Shown here in pieces: positions 28,760 through 36,744 of a stretch of 37,859 nt of DNA. The notes beneath the pieces were generated by a model that was not told the origin of the DNA, did not search any database, and saw only the letters and a program-made list of their open reading frames with translations. Source of the stretch: Gemmatimonadota bacterium (GTDB lineage Bacteria; JAAXHH01). The stretch lies in the NCBI GenBank assembly GCA_026706345.1, contig JAPOYX010000142.1:1-37859 (forward strand), read 5' to 3'. The translations under genes were made by a program, and so were the position numbers. Position 1 is the first letter of the stretch. Every line of letters starts with the position of its first letter.

Positions 28760-28930
28760 TGAGGGTCGATTCGAGTGGGTCGGAAGTCGTCCTCACTTCG
28801 TGGGAGCCCGCAAGGAAGACCTGACCAGGTCCGCACGAGCCGGGATGATGTAGTTGAGCAAGTGACTGAAATATCATAATTTAACACGCACAATGGAAGT
28901 AGCGCGATTTGCGCAAAGGAGCGATTGACG
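28760..28930 (+). promoter_or_regulatory. Intergenic region with candidate promoter
   Basis: The 171 bases before the oxidoreductase hold TTGAGC (28854-28859), a 16-base spacer and CATAAT (28876-28881), a fair sigma70-like pair. An AAAGGAG at 28916-28922 is the ribosome site. Nothing else is recognised. Confidence 0.5.
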
Positions 28931-29926
28931 ATGGGCTTGAATATCGCGGTGGTGGGCATGGGCGGCATCGGTAACAATCATGCTCGGAACTACCAGGCAC
29001 ATGACGCCTGCACGATCGTGGCTGTTTGTGATGCCATCAAGGACAAGGCCGACGAGGCAGCGCAGGCTTACGGCTGCCGGGCGTTCTACAGCGTCGGTGA
29101 CCTGCTGAACAGCGGCCCGAAGGTTGACGCGGCCAGCGTCTGTACGGCCGGCGTGGAAAACGGCGGGGATCACTACGAACCTACGATGGAACTGCTGGGC
29201 GGCGGCATCGCCGTGCTGGGCGAGAAGCCTATATCGAATGAGATCCCGAAGGCCCGGGAAATGGTCGCGCTGGCGCGGGAACGGGGCCTTCGCTACGGAA
29301 TCAACCTCAATCACCGCTTCACGCCGGCCGCCCTGCGGGCGAAGGAATGGGTCGAGGCCGGCCGGCTGGGCGAACTGAACATCATCAACATGACGATGTG
29401 GATCAATAACCCCAACGAAAGCTCGCCCCACTTCCACATGCGGGCCCTCCATCCCCATTCCATTGATGTGATGCGCTATTTCTGCGGCGACGTGGCGAAG
29501 GTACAGGCCTTCTTCAGGAAGGGCAGGGGCCGGAAGATCTGGTCCAACGTTCAGGTCAACATGTTGTTCGAAAGCGGCATTGTCGGCCATCTGACCGGCA
29601 GCTACGATGCCGGGGGCAGTTACGGGCTGGAGACCTGCGAGGTCGTAGGCTCGGACGCCCGGTTCGTCCTGCGTGAGGCCTGCGAGCAGCTTGAGTTCTA
29701 CCCCAGGCATTCCCGGGAAGTGGAAACCTATCAATACCTGGGCGGGATGATGGGCTTTTCCGAGACCTTCGGCTCGCGGATTACCCGCTGGATCGAGCAG
29801 AACCTGGAAGGCGCGGCGCCGGATGAGATCGACGCGAAGGCCGAGGACGCCCTGCGCGCCCAGTTGGTCATCGAGGCCGCCATCGAATCCTGGGACTCGA
29901 ATTCTGTGGTGACGGTGCAGTACTGA
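28931..29926 (+). CDS. Gfo/Idh/MocA-family NAD(P)-dependent oxidoreductase
   Basis: A 331-residue protein with the N-terminal dinucleotide fold GMGGIGNNHARNY (from residue 9) and the family Lys in GEKPISN (E98, K99). The C-terminal sheet domain has the NLNHRFTPAA and MRALHPHSIDVMRYF segments, the His near the active site. Members oxidise sugars, inositols or amino-sugar derivatives using NAD(P). Start ATG 28931 is chosen because AAAGGAG is 8 bases ahead; the TTG 6 bases upstream is too close to that site. It is followed by a sugar isomerase and a galactonate dehydratase homologue, fitting sugar oxidation. Confidence 0.88.
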   Translation: MGLNIAVVGMGGIGNNHARNYQAHDACTIVAVCDAIKDKADEAAQAYGCRAFYSVGDLLNSGPKVDAASVCTAGVENGGDHYEPTMELLGGGIAVLGEKPISNEIPKAREMVALARERGLRYGINLNHRFTPAALRAKEWVEAGRLGELNIINMTMWINNPNESSPHFHMRALHPHSIDVMRYFCGDVAKVQAFFRKGRGRKIWSNVQVNMLFESGIVGHLTGSYDAGGSYGLETCEVVGSDARFVLREACEQLEFYPRHSREVETYQYLGGMMGFSETFGSRITRWIEQNLEGAAPDEIDAKAEDALRAQLVIEAAIESWDSNSVVTVQY

Positions 29927-30026
29927 CAGTGATCGTCTTTCAGTGGTGATCGCCTTTCTGTATGGAAATTCGAGAACTGCCGGCGTATTTGGTTAAACGC
30001 GAGTCGTTAAACCCTAAGGAGAAAAC
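29927..30026 (+). repeat. Short gap with two 17-bp tandem units
   Basis: Right after the oxidoreductase stop, CAGTGATCGTCTTTCAG (29927-29943) is followed by TGGTGATCGCCTTTCTG (29944-29960), matching at 13 of 17 bases. The remainder carries the AAGGAG ribosome site of the next gene. Confidence 0.5.
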
Positions 30027-30824
30027 ATGAAGCTTGGCGCCAACTCGGTACTGTTCGGCGGGTACGATATGGAGACGGCCTTCAAGTATCTGGCCATGGC
30101 CGGGTATGACGGCATTGAAGTGTCCGCTATCAGCGGCATGAGCGAGCACCTGGTCCTGTCGGACTGGCGGAGCATCGCACCTGAAATCAAGCGGTTGTCG
30201 CGGGAGTACGGTCTGGAACTGCTGGCCATGGAGCAGCCATCACAGGATGAAGAGATCATGGAGTCCGCTTTCCAGGCCGCGGCCGAGACCGGCATCCCGA
30301 TCATCAACTGTGGTCCCGGTGGCACCTCCGGTGAAGAGGATAGCCTGCAGGCATCCATAGACTCCCTGGGCAGGCTTTCGGGCAGGGCGGAGCAATACGG
30401 CATAACGCTCTGCGTCAAGGCCCACGTAGGCGCCAGCATCTACGACACCCCGACGACGCTGCGGGCCATGGAAGCTATATCATCGTCCGCCTTCGGGATC
30501 GACATGGACCCCTCCCATATCCACCGCGCCGATGAGAATCCGGTAGAGGCCATCAAGGCCGTACTTCCCCGTGTCCGCCACGTCCACATCCGCGACTGCA
30601 AGGGCCGCCAGGCCGGACCGGGCGCCCCCGAGGACCAGGCCAACGGCCGCGGCGATATCGACCTTGTGGGGTATATCCGTGCGCTGCACGAGGGCGGATA
30701 CGATGGGCCGGTCAACCTCGAGGTCATCGGGGCCCGGGAGTATTCGCTGGAGCAGTGCTGCGTCATCGCCGCGGAGACCCGGGGCCACATGCAGGCTTGC
30801 TTACAGGCGTGTGGGGCGCGGTAA
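30027..30824 (+). CDS. Xylose isomerase-like TIM-barrel (sugar epimerase/isomerase)
   Basis: A 265-residue protein of the AP-endonuclease-2/xylose-isomerase barrel family (IolE/MocC-type), with GIDMDPSHIHRA, VRHVHIRDCKG and VNLEVIGA as the metal-binding strands (D159 region, H164, H185/H187, E232). The first metal position reads VKAHVG with K131 where many relatives have Glu, a change I recall in the MocC-like subgroup. Such enzymes isomerise or epimerise sugars or inosose-type ketones. AAGGAG lies 7 bases before the ATG. In line with the oxidoreductase upstream and dehydratase downstream. Confidence 0.83.
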   Translation: MKLGANSVLFGGYDMETAFKYLAMAGYDGIEVSAISGMSEHLVLSDWRSIAPEIKRLSREYGLELLAMEQPSQDEEIMESAFQAAAETGIPIINCGPGGTSGEEDSLQASIDSLGRLSGRAEQYGITLCVKAHVGASIYDTPTTLRAMEAISSSAFGIDMDPSHIHRADENPVEAIKAVLPRVRHVHIRDCKGRQAGPGAPEDQANGRGDIDLVGYIRALHEGGYDGPVNLEVIGAREYSLEQCCVIAAETRGHMQACLQACGAR

Positions 30825-30887
30825 CCACCAGGGTTAGGTAGACGTGCGGAGTGCGGTAGGGCGAATCTCAAACCGGAGAGGCACACC

Positions 30888-31991
30888 ATGAAAATCACGA
30901 AGCTGGAGACGTTCCTCGTCAAACCCCGCTGGCTCTTTCTCAAGATGCATACCGACGAGGGGCTGGTGGGACTCGGCGAGCCCATCCTGGAGGGCCGGGC
31001 AAAGACCTGCGCCCAGGCCGTGGCGGAGCTGGAGCCGTACCTGATCGGCAAGGACCCGACCCGGGTGGTCCATCACTGGCAGGCCATGTACCGTCACGCC
31101 TTCTACCGGGGCGGCCCCATCTTGACCAGCGCGCTGAGCGGGGTGGAGCAGGCGCTGTGGGACCTTTCGGGCAAGGCCCTGGGCGTGCCGGTGTATAAGC
31201 TGCTGGGTGGTCCCACTCGGGACCGGATCCGCCTGTACAAGGGCGGGGGCGACCCGGAAACGATCAAGGACTGGATTGCACAGGGGTTCACCTGCTTCAA
31301 GACCGGACCGTACTCGGAGCGGCCGCCCAGGATCATCGAGAACAAGGCCTTTATAGACACAGCCGCCAACCATTTCGCCCGGCTCCGCGAAGTCGCCGGC
31401 CCGGAGATCGACCTCGCCATCGACTTCCACGGCGCGGTCAGTCCCCAGACGGCCAAGCTGCTCATCAAAGAACTCGAACCCTATCAGCCCTTCTTTGTGG
31501 AAGAACCGGTTCAGTGCCAGAACGTCGACGTGCTCGCCGAGATCGCCCGGGGCACCCACCTGCCCATCGCCACAGGAGAACGCGTCTTCACCAAGTGGGG
31601 GTTCAGGGAGATCGTGGAGAAGCAGGCCGCGTCCATTCTGCAGCCGGACCTGTGCCACGCGGGAGGCATCTTCGAGGTCAGGCTCATCGCGGGCATGGCC
31701 GAGGCCTATTACGGCGGAATTGCGCCCCACAATCCCTTGGGACCCATTTCCCTGGCCGCCTGCCTGCAGCTGGATGCTTCGATCCCCAATTTCGTCGCCC
31801 AGGAGCACACCACGCTGGGCGAGGGATACCTCAAGAAACCCTTCGTCTTCAAGGATGGATTCGTGGAACTGCCCACCGGGCCGGGTCTGGGGATCGAACT
31901 GGACGACGACGCCATGGAGGAGCAGATCGATCACGATTGGCGGAACGGAGAGAGCTACCTCGCCGATGACGGATCCGTGGTGGACTGGTAG
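30888..31991 (+). CDS. dgoD: D-galactonate dehydratase-like enolase-superfamily enzyme
   Basis: A 367-residue protein closely resembling E. coli DgoD along its length: MKITKLET, WLFLKMHTDEG, then EGRA, GKDP and FYRGGPI. Metal ligands are D179 (DFHG), E205 (FVEEPV) and E231 (ATGERVF). His181 just after the first Asp and His281 (APHNPLGP) are the acid/base pair typical of galactonate dehydratase. ILQPDLCHAGGI is also kept. It would turn D-galactonate into 2-keto-3-deoxygalactonate. A segment around 140-150 (TGPYSERPPRIIEN) differs from DgoD, so a related aldonate is possible. Ribosome site CGGAGAG precedes the ATG. Its last 37 bases overlap the convergent isomerase gene. Confidence 0.87.
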   Translation: MKITKLETFLVKPRWLFLKMHTDEGLVGLGEPILEGRAKTCAQAVAELEPYLIGKDPTRVVHHWQAMYRHAFYRGGPILTSALSGVEQALWDLSGKALGVPVYKLLGGPTRDRIRLYKGGGDPETIKDWIAQGFTCFKTGPYSERPPRIIENKAFIDTAANHFARLREVAGPEIDLAIDFHGAVSPQTAKLLIKELEPYQPFFVEEPVQCQNVDVLAEIARGTHLPIATGERVFTKWGFREIVEKQAASILQPDLCHAGGIFEVRLIAGMAEAYYGGIAPHNPLGPISLAACLQLDASIPNFVAQEHTTLGEGYLKKPFVFKDGFVELPTGPGLGIELDDDAMEEQIDHDWRNGESYLADDGSVVDW

Positions 31992-32755
31992 AGGGCACGC
32001 ACAAGCCGGTATCCATCTGCTATGGCAGCCAGCGGGTCGGGTAGCCCGGGGTTCATTTCGAGGCTGACCGGGCCGTCATATCCGATGTCGTTGAGCGTGG
32101 CCAGCGTGGTTTTCAGCACGTCCTCGGTGAGCACACCGTCGCACAGGGCCCAGTGGAGATCGGACACACCGTCGTTGTCGTCGAGATGGAAATAGCCCAG
32201 CCGGTCACCCGCCTTCGCAACCGCGCCGGCGGGATCTTCCTTCGAAATCTGCGCATGCCCGATGTCAAACAGCAGGTACAGGTTGTCGTGGCTTAGTTTC
32301 TCGATGTAGTCCAGGGTGTCCTGTACCGTCGCCAGCGCCTTCCCCGGAAAATGCTCGATGCACAGCTTGATCCCGTATCCGGGCGCCGCGTCGGCGAGGC
32401 CGGCCACGGACTCCCCGTACCGCTTCAGGGATTCCTCGCCACCCTCCTCTCCCGGCAACAGGTAGGCCCGTCCGATACCAGTCTCATGGGCGTATTCGAG
32501 GGCGCGTCGTGTATGTTCGATGGCCGCGCTCCGGGTGCCGTTGTCCGCCGCGTCGAGCGCAGCGCCTTCAGGCATCCCGAAACCCGTTGCCATGCACGCC
32601 GGCGTAAGCCCGAGGTCCGAGATCAGGCGGCGGGATTCGGCGGACCTGAAATCGAAGGGGCGATGATCGATATGACGCGGGCCCGCCTGTGCGATCCCCG
32701 TCAGCACGTCTGCTTCCGTCCCCGCCAGGGCCCATGTGCAGCAGGAAATCGTCAT
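31955..32755 (-). CDS. Xylose isomerase-like TIM-barrel protein
   Basis: A 266-residue barrel protein beginning MTISCCTWALAG. Metal-site segments are canonical: LCIEHFPG (Glu), LLFDIGHAQ (Asp and His), GYFHLDDNDG (His) and VSLEMNP (Glu). It probably isomerises or epimerises a sugar or sugar-derived ketone. A longer open frame to 33067 exists but its extra 104 residues are only an antisense-like read of the sulfatase gene. The real start ATG 32755 overlaps the sulfatase stop (ATGA) and has AAGGAGG 9 bases ahead. Last gene of the PadR-aldolase-sulfatase set; its 3' end overlaps the dgoD-like gene by 37 bases. Confidence 0.85.
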   Translation of the reverse strand: MTISCCTWALAGTEADVLTGIAQAGPRHIDHRPFDFRSAESRRLISDLGLTPACMATGFGMPEGAALDAADNGTRSAAIEHTRRALEYAHETGIGRAYLLPGEEGGEESLKRYGESVAGLADAAPGYGIKLCIEHFPGKALATVQDTLDYIEKLSHDNLYLLFDIGHAQISKEDPAGAVAKAGDRLGYFHLDDNDGVSDLHWALCDGVLTEDVLKTTLATLNDIGYDGPVSLEMNPGLPDPLAAIADGYRLVRALYQSTTDPSSAR

Positions 32756-34143
32756 GATCCGGGTCCTCCTTGCTCGTACATCGCGTGATTGAACCGCTGG
32801 CCAAGCAGCAGCATGCCGGTTTCCGGGTCCCGGGGTCCGGTGTCGAAAGGATCGCCGGTTTCCGTCATCCACTGCCGGAGGCGCGCTTCGCAGTCCTCCT
32901 GAATCCCCCGGTAATCGGGATCGCCCGCCAGGTTCTTCATCTCGAAGGGATCGTCCCGCCGGTCGAAGAGCAGGGTGCTCCGCTGATTCTCGTGCCACCG
33001 CGCGTAAACCCATCGGTCGGTCCGTATCCCGCGCCAGAAGCCGACCCACTCGCCCCAGTGCGGCCATCCGGGTCCGAGAATCTGAAGATAGACCGAATCG
33101 TTGGCCGGGCCCGGCGCCCCCGCCAGCACGTGAGCCTGATTCATGCCCTGCACCCCGTCGGGCACGGGCACGTTCGCCATCCCCAGCAATGTAGGCATCA
33201 TGTCCACGCTACTCACCAGGGCGTCGCTTCTCGTTCCCGGCGCGATCCGTCCCGGCAGCCGGGCGATGAAGGGAACGTGTATGGATTCCTCGTACGGGGT
33301 CGCCTTCGAGGCACGGAAGGACGGATGCATCCAGCGGTCCATGGGCTTTCCATAGCCGTGACTGCTGAGGTGGTCCCCGTGGTCGGAGGTGAAGACGACG
33401 AGGGTATCGTTTAGGACGCCAAGCCGTTCGAGCGCGTCGTCCAGCCTGCCGAACTGGTCGTCCAGCGCGGTTACGTTTCCGTAGTAGTGGGCGATCTCCC
33501 GCCGGGCGAAGGCGGCAAACTGCTCCGGAACATTGGGCGGCAGGTCCACCGTCTCCGGATCGTGGATATCGTACGCATCCGGATACTGGTCGTAGGGCCA
33601 GTGGGGCGGTCCCCAACTCAGCACGAGGGCAAAGGGCCGTTCCGCATGTTCCCGCACGTGTTCCTCCATGAAGCGGATTGCCAGCGAGGTTTCCGTTTCC
33701 GGCGCCCACCCCTCCATGTCGAATGGACCCTGTTCGTTCTCGTAGTAAGAGACGTCGTAGTAGTCGTGGTTGCAGTCGTAGGCTGCCATGTAGTCGAAGC
33801 CGTACCGGCCTTCCGCGGTATAGGGACCGTATCCCAGGTGCCACTTGCCGATGTAGGCCGTGCGGTAGCCGCGATCTCCCAGGACCTCCGGCAGTAGGAC
33901 CTGGTCACGGCGCAACAGGGACTCGTTGTCCAAGACGCCGTTGACGTGGGAATAGCGTCCGGTCATGAGTTGACCGCGGTAGGGCGAGCAGATGGGACAA
34001 CTGGAAAACACCTGGTCCAGCACCATGCCTTCGGCGGCGAGCCGGTCCAGGTTCGGGGTCTGTACGACGGGATTTCCGCTGGTACCCATGGCGGAGTACC
34101 GGTGCTGGTCGTCGAATACGAAGAGGATGTTGGGGCGGGACAT
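32752..34143 (-). CDS. Sulfatase with canonical formylglycine motif
   Basis: A 463-residue type I sulfatase. It starts SRPNILFVFDDQHRYSAMG and has the formylglycine motif CSPYR (in SCPICSPYRGQLMTG), plus LSWGPPHWPYDQYP and FTSDHGDHLSSHGYGK as metal/active-site parts. It needs conversion of the Cys to formylglycine by a maturase not in this window. No signal peptide is visible, so the substrate (a sulfated sugar or ester) is likely taken up first. The upstream HpcH/HpaI gene ends 18 bases before it, and the isomerase overlaps its stop. The trio suggests desulfation followed by sugar-acid breakdown. Confidence 0.92.
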   Translation of the reverse strand: MSRPNILFVFDDQHRYSAMGTSGNPVVQTPNLDRLAAEGMVLDQVFSSCPICSPYRGQLMTGRYSHVNGVLDNESLLRRDQVLLPEVLGDRGYRTAYIGKWHLGYGPYTAEGRYGFDYMAAYDCNHDYYDVSYYENEQGPFDMEGWAPETETSLAIRFMEEHVREHAERPFALVLSWGPPHWPYDQYPDAYDIHDPETVDLPPNVPEQFAAFARREIAHYYGNVTALDDQFGRLDDALERLGVLNDTLVVFTSDHGDHLSSHGYGKPMDRWMHPSFRASKATPYEESIHVPFIARLPGRIAPGTRSDALVSSVDMMPTLLGMANVPVPDGVQGMNQAHVLAGAPGPANDSVYLQILGPGWPHWGEWVGFWRGIRTDRWVYARWHENQRSTLLFDRRDDPFEMKNLAGDPDYRGIQEDCEARLRQWMTETGDPFDTGPRDPETGMLLLGQRFNHAMYEQGGPGS

Positions 34144-34161
34144 GCATCGCCTTGGCCGGAT

Positions 34162-34944
34162 CTACGAGCCATCCAGCGCCTTGCGCATCTCGTCTCCTTC
34201 CTGCTGCCAGTAACCGTGCAGTATGTGCACGTCCGTGCCGATGCAGAAATGGCGCACGCCAAGATCCAGATAATACCGGGCCTGGTCCGCGGTGTTGATT
34301 TCCGCGCGGGGGTTTCTGCCCGCCGCAAGGGACTTTTCGATCACCACGCGTTCGACCGATCTTACCGCTTCTCTCTGGCCGATCTTGCCCACGTTCACGG
34401 AATAGTCGGCCGGCCCCCACTGGATCATGTCGATCCCGTCGATTTCAAGGATTTCGTCCAGGTGATCCACCGCCGGCCCCTTTTCGATCATGGCTGCCAC
34501 GACGATCTCATCCAGGGCGTTCACGTATTCCTGTCCGCCACCGTAACCCATGTAGGAAAATCTTCGCGTCGCCACGCCGTAGGTCCCGCGGGATTCGGGC
34601 GTATCCGGCCGCGCGATGTCCACGCAGGACCGGAAATCGTCCGGCGTCCGGCAGTCGGCGAAAAGTATGCTCTGAAATCCGGAACCTATGGCCCGCTGCG
34701 CCAGGAATCCCCGCGGTTCCTGGTCGACCTTGATCATCAGGCCGAGGTTGTGGAGTTCGGCGGCGCGGCCGAGGTTGTCCAGGTCATGCAGGTCGTAGGG
34801 GCCGTATTCTCCTACGAACTCGACATAGTCGTACCGGCCTGTATGGCCCACGAGTTCGACCACCGATGGCCAGACCGTGTGAATATGGGTGGCCAGGGAG
34901 GGCTGGCCGCCGTTGAGGATTTCCCGGAGCTTGTTCGGTCGCAT
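34162..34944 (-). CDS. HpcH/HpaI-family aldolase
   Basis: A 260-residue class II aldolase of the HpcH/HpaI (2-keto-3-deoxyglucarate aldolase/citrate lyase beta) family. Active-site His is in LATHIHTVWP. Metal-region residues appear in AAMIEKGPAVDHLDEIL (Glu) and WGPADYS (Asp). Members split 2-keto-3-deoxy sugar acids to pyruvate plus an aldehyde, using a divalent metal. AAAGGCG lies ahead of the ATG. It is read after padR and before the sulfatase, in a run of tightly spaced minus-strand genes, so PadR may control it. Confidence 0.87.
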   Translation of the reverse strand: MRPNKLREILNGGQPSLATHIHTVWPSVVELVGHTGRYDYVEFVGEYGPYDLHDLDNLGRAAELHNLGLMIKVDQEPRGFLAQRAIGSGFQSILFADCRTPDDFRSCVDIARPDTPESRGTYGVATRRFSYMGYGGGQEYVNALDEIVVAAMIEKGPAVDHLDEILEIDGIDMIQWGPADYSVNVGKIGQREAVRSVERVVIEKSLAAGRNPRAEINTADQARYYLDLGVRHFCIGTDVHILHGYWQQEGDEMRKALDGS

Positions 34945-35007
34945 GTGATGATTTCGCCTTTCCGCTGGTTCGTGTGGCCGCGTATTGAATTCTGTCTGAA
35001 ACTCTGC

Positions 35008-35034
35008 GTTACGAAGGTTACGAACGTTACGACT
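35008..35034 (-). repeat. Three 9-bp tandem units across the padR stop codon
   Basis: On the plus strand GTTACGAAG, GTTACGAAC and GTTACGACT follow with an exact 9-base period. In the padR frame each unit gives TCG-TAA, so three stop codons stand in phase, the first being the gene's own at 35027-35029. Confidence 0.75.
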
Positions 35035-35590
35035 CTTTCGACTTTATGGCCTCGAAAGCTTCGATAGCCTGTGTCGCCCAATCGATATGCATCCGCACCA
35101 TGGAAATCTCCCGCTGCAGAGACAGGGCGAAGTGGGGCGAAGACTCGTCCTGCACCCGGGTCTGCGCGTTGAGGATGTTGGCATAGGCCTTGGCCTTGCG
35201 CCTTAAATCCGTGAGAAACCGCAGGGTTTCCGCACTGCTGACCGTATCCTCCATGAAACGGAACCGCAGCATCAGTTCGCCGAGATTGTCCCGCAAGTCG
35301 GATACGGCGAGCCGCTTGCACAACCAGGCGCGGAGCGCCTTCCGTCCTTTTTCGGTCACGTGAAACACTTCCCTTGGCTTCAAACGGGAGCGATGGACCA
35401 CTTCGCTGTCTATAAACCCGTTTTTTTTCAGCAACTGGAGCGCGGGGTAGATCGAACCGGGACTGCTGCTGAAATGGCCCACGGACGCGTTTTCCATCTC
35501 CATGCGGACGTCGTAACCCGATCGGGGAAGCTGGTTCAGCATCCCCAGCAGGACGTATCCGAGCAAGGTGGGTGTATATTGTCTGGCCAT
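35027..35590 (-). CDS. PadR-family transcriptional regulator
   Basis: A 187-residue regulator. The N-terminal winged helix (TLLGYVLLGMLNQLPRSGYD, then SIYPALQLLKKNGFI and the wing EVFHVTEKGRKAL) is the PadR domain. A long helical C-terminal half (about 100-185), typical of Vir-like PadR dimerisation, follows. Members repress nearby genes and often themselves, released by a small ligand. It is first in a run with the aldolase, sulfatase and isomerase (82-base gap to the aldolase). AT-rich palindromes directly before its start are candidate operators. The ligand is unknown. Confidence 0.92.
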   Translation of the reverse strand: MARQYTPTLLGYVLLGMLNQLPRSGYDVRMEMENASVGHFSSSPGSIYPALQLLKKNGFIDSEVVHRSRLKPREVFHVTEKGRKALRAWLCKRLAVSDLRDNLGELMLRFRFMEDTVSSAETLRFLTDLRRKAKAYANILNAQTRVQDESSPHFALSLQREISMVRMHIDWATQAIEAFEAIKSKES

Positions 35591-35596
35591 ATTAAA

Positions 35597-35636
35597 GTAC
35601 GAATAGAATTAATACGATTCGATACAAATATATGTA
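35597..35636 (-). promoter_or_regulatory. Candidate PadR operator(s)
   Basis: Two nested AT-rich dyads lie just upstream of padR. One is CGAAT (35600-35604) with ATTCG (35617-35621), extending to an imperfect 29-base palindrome with one bulge (GTACGAAT to ATTCGATAC). The other is TACAAATATATGTA (35623-35636), with only two mismatched pairs. TACA-N6-TGTA spacing is similar to known PadR half-sites. Confidence 0.5.
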
Positions 35637-35677
35637 CCACGATCCAGCCCGCCAAGCACAAAATCCCCGCGGGCACG

Positions 35678-35731
35678 AATTTCCGGATCACATCCGTGCG
35701 CTCAAATATCCGGATCACATCCGTGCGCTCA
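35678..35731. repeat. Two 27-bp tandem units between rraA-like and padR genes
   Basis: Units 35678-35704 and 35705-35731 differ at one base. The shared 23-base core appears at 35683-35705 and 35710-35732. They lie 88-141 bases ahead of the padR start and just after the RraA-like gene's end. An open frame through them on the minus strand would encode two ERTDVIR copies, but I see no support for a gene. Confidence 0.85.
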
Positions 35732-35778
35732 ATGGTATCGGTCAATGTGGTTTGTTATGGCTGGTGTAGTAATGACGC

Positions 35779-36600
35779 TCACTGGCCTTCCGCGGCCTGT
35801 TGCTTCCGCCAGACCTCGAATTCGACCGTCATTTCGGGAGTCCATTCGCGGTCGATCTCGCCGGGCGTGTAGGTGCCCTCGCGAAGCTGCTGGTGGCCCC
35901 AAGCGTCCCGCAACCTGGTTTCTTCCGATTCGATGACGACCTGTTCCGCCAGGTGCGGCGGAATGAAGATGATCCCTTCCCGCGTTCCGAGTACGATGTC
36001 TCCGGGCACGCAGGTAGCCTCGAGCCCGATGCGAACGGGTACGTTGATGCCGAGGAGGGTCACGTCGGCGATGGCCGTGGGATCGACCCCGCGGATGTAG
36101 GAGGCCATGGGAATTTCGTGGAGCCTCTGCAGGTCCCGGATGCCTCCGTCGATGACCATGCCCGTGCCGGTCTTGGCATAGATGGAATTGCCGAGGTTAT
36201 CGCCGGCGAAGGTCCCGAACTTGACCTTTCCGAAAAGGTCGATGACGATCACGTCGTTGGGTTCGAGCGTATCGATCACCCAGGAGTTCTGGCCGCCGAT
36301 GCAGCCATGTCTTGCGCCGTCGGCCTGGACCGCCGTTTCCAGGTCGGGCCGGGTGGGCACGTAGACCCCGGTCACCGCGCGGCCGACCAGGGTACGATCG
36401 GGGTGGAGGATCTGCCAGTCCCCCGCGAACTGGTAGTTGTATCCCTTTCCTCCGATGACGCCCCATGCTTCCTCGATGGTTACCTTCTTCATCCGTTCCA
36501 GAATGCTGTCAGGCACGACGGGGCGCCCGTCCGGACCCCGTTCGCCGTCCCACTGCGAGGTGACGGCTCGCGTGAACTCCGGACTGTTCAAACCGATCAT
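35779..36600 (-). CDS. RraA-family protein (possible keto-acid aldolase/decarboxylase)
   Basis: A 273-residue protein of the RraA/4-hydroxy-4-methyl-2-oxoglutarate aldolase family. It shows the metal/pyruvate-binding pattern GDN followed about 20 residues later by GGIRD, as in class II pyruvate aldolases. These enzymes cleave 4-hydroxy-4-carboxy keto acids or decarboxylate oxaloacetate; some members instead bind RNase E. The extra N-terminal 80 residues and the metabolic neighbours favour an enzyme. AGGAG sits 6 bases before the ATG. It precedes the padR operon on the same strand, separated by the 27-bp tandem repeat. Confidence 0.87.
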   Translation of the reverse strand: MIGLNSPEFTRAVTSQWDGERGPDGRPVVPDSILERMKKVTIEEAWGVIGGKGYNYQFAGDWQILHPDRTLVGRAVTGVYVPTRPDLETAVQADGARHGCIGGQNSWVIDTLEPNDVIVIDLFGKVKFGTFAGDNLGNSIYAKTGTGMVIDGGIRDLQRLHEIPMASYIRGVDPTAIADVTLLGINVPVRIGLEATCVPGDIVLGTREGIIFIPPHLAEQVVIESEETRLRDAWGHQQLREGTYTPGEIDREWTPEMTVEFEVWRKQQAAEGQ

Positions 36601-36744
36601 GTATAACTCCTGTCTCCTTGTCGCCTGCGGGGATCGTTGATGAAGCGGTATTCGAACGCCTTACGCGTGCGAATATGGGCGCGCGCGTGTCCGCCCACGG
36701 TCTGCAGTTTATTCAGAACGTATTCGGACGCCTGCGTGTCCGCC
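36601..36744 (-). repeat. Gap before the RraA-like gene with dispersed direct repeats
   Basis: GTATTCGAACGCC (36648-36660) recurs as GTATTCGGACGCC (36720-36732), and GCGTGTCCGCCC occurs at 36685-36696 and 36734-36745. They suggest local duplication. No clear promoter was found. Confidence 0.5.

Noticed and set aside
32756-33067. N-terminal extension of the isomerase frame into the sulfatase gene
   Set aside because: The extra 104 residues are Arg/Pro/Gly-rich and have no homology; ATG 32755 with AAGGAGG ahead gives a normal barrel protein.
35678-35731. Possible CRISPR repeats
   Set aside because: Only two abutting copies with no spacers between them and no cas genes.
35536-35745. Small minus-strand frame with two ERTDVIR copies and a hydrophobic stretch
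   Set aside because: It overlaps the padR start, has no ribosome site, and its repeat is simply the 27-bp tandem duplication.
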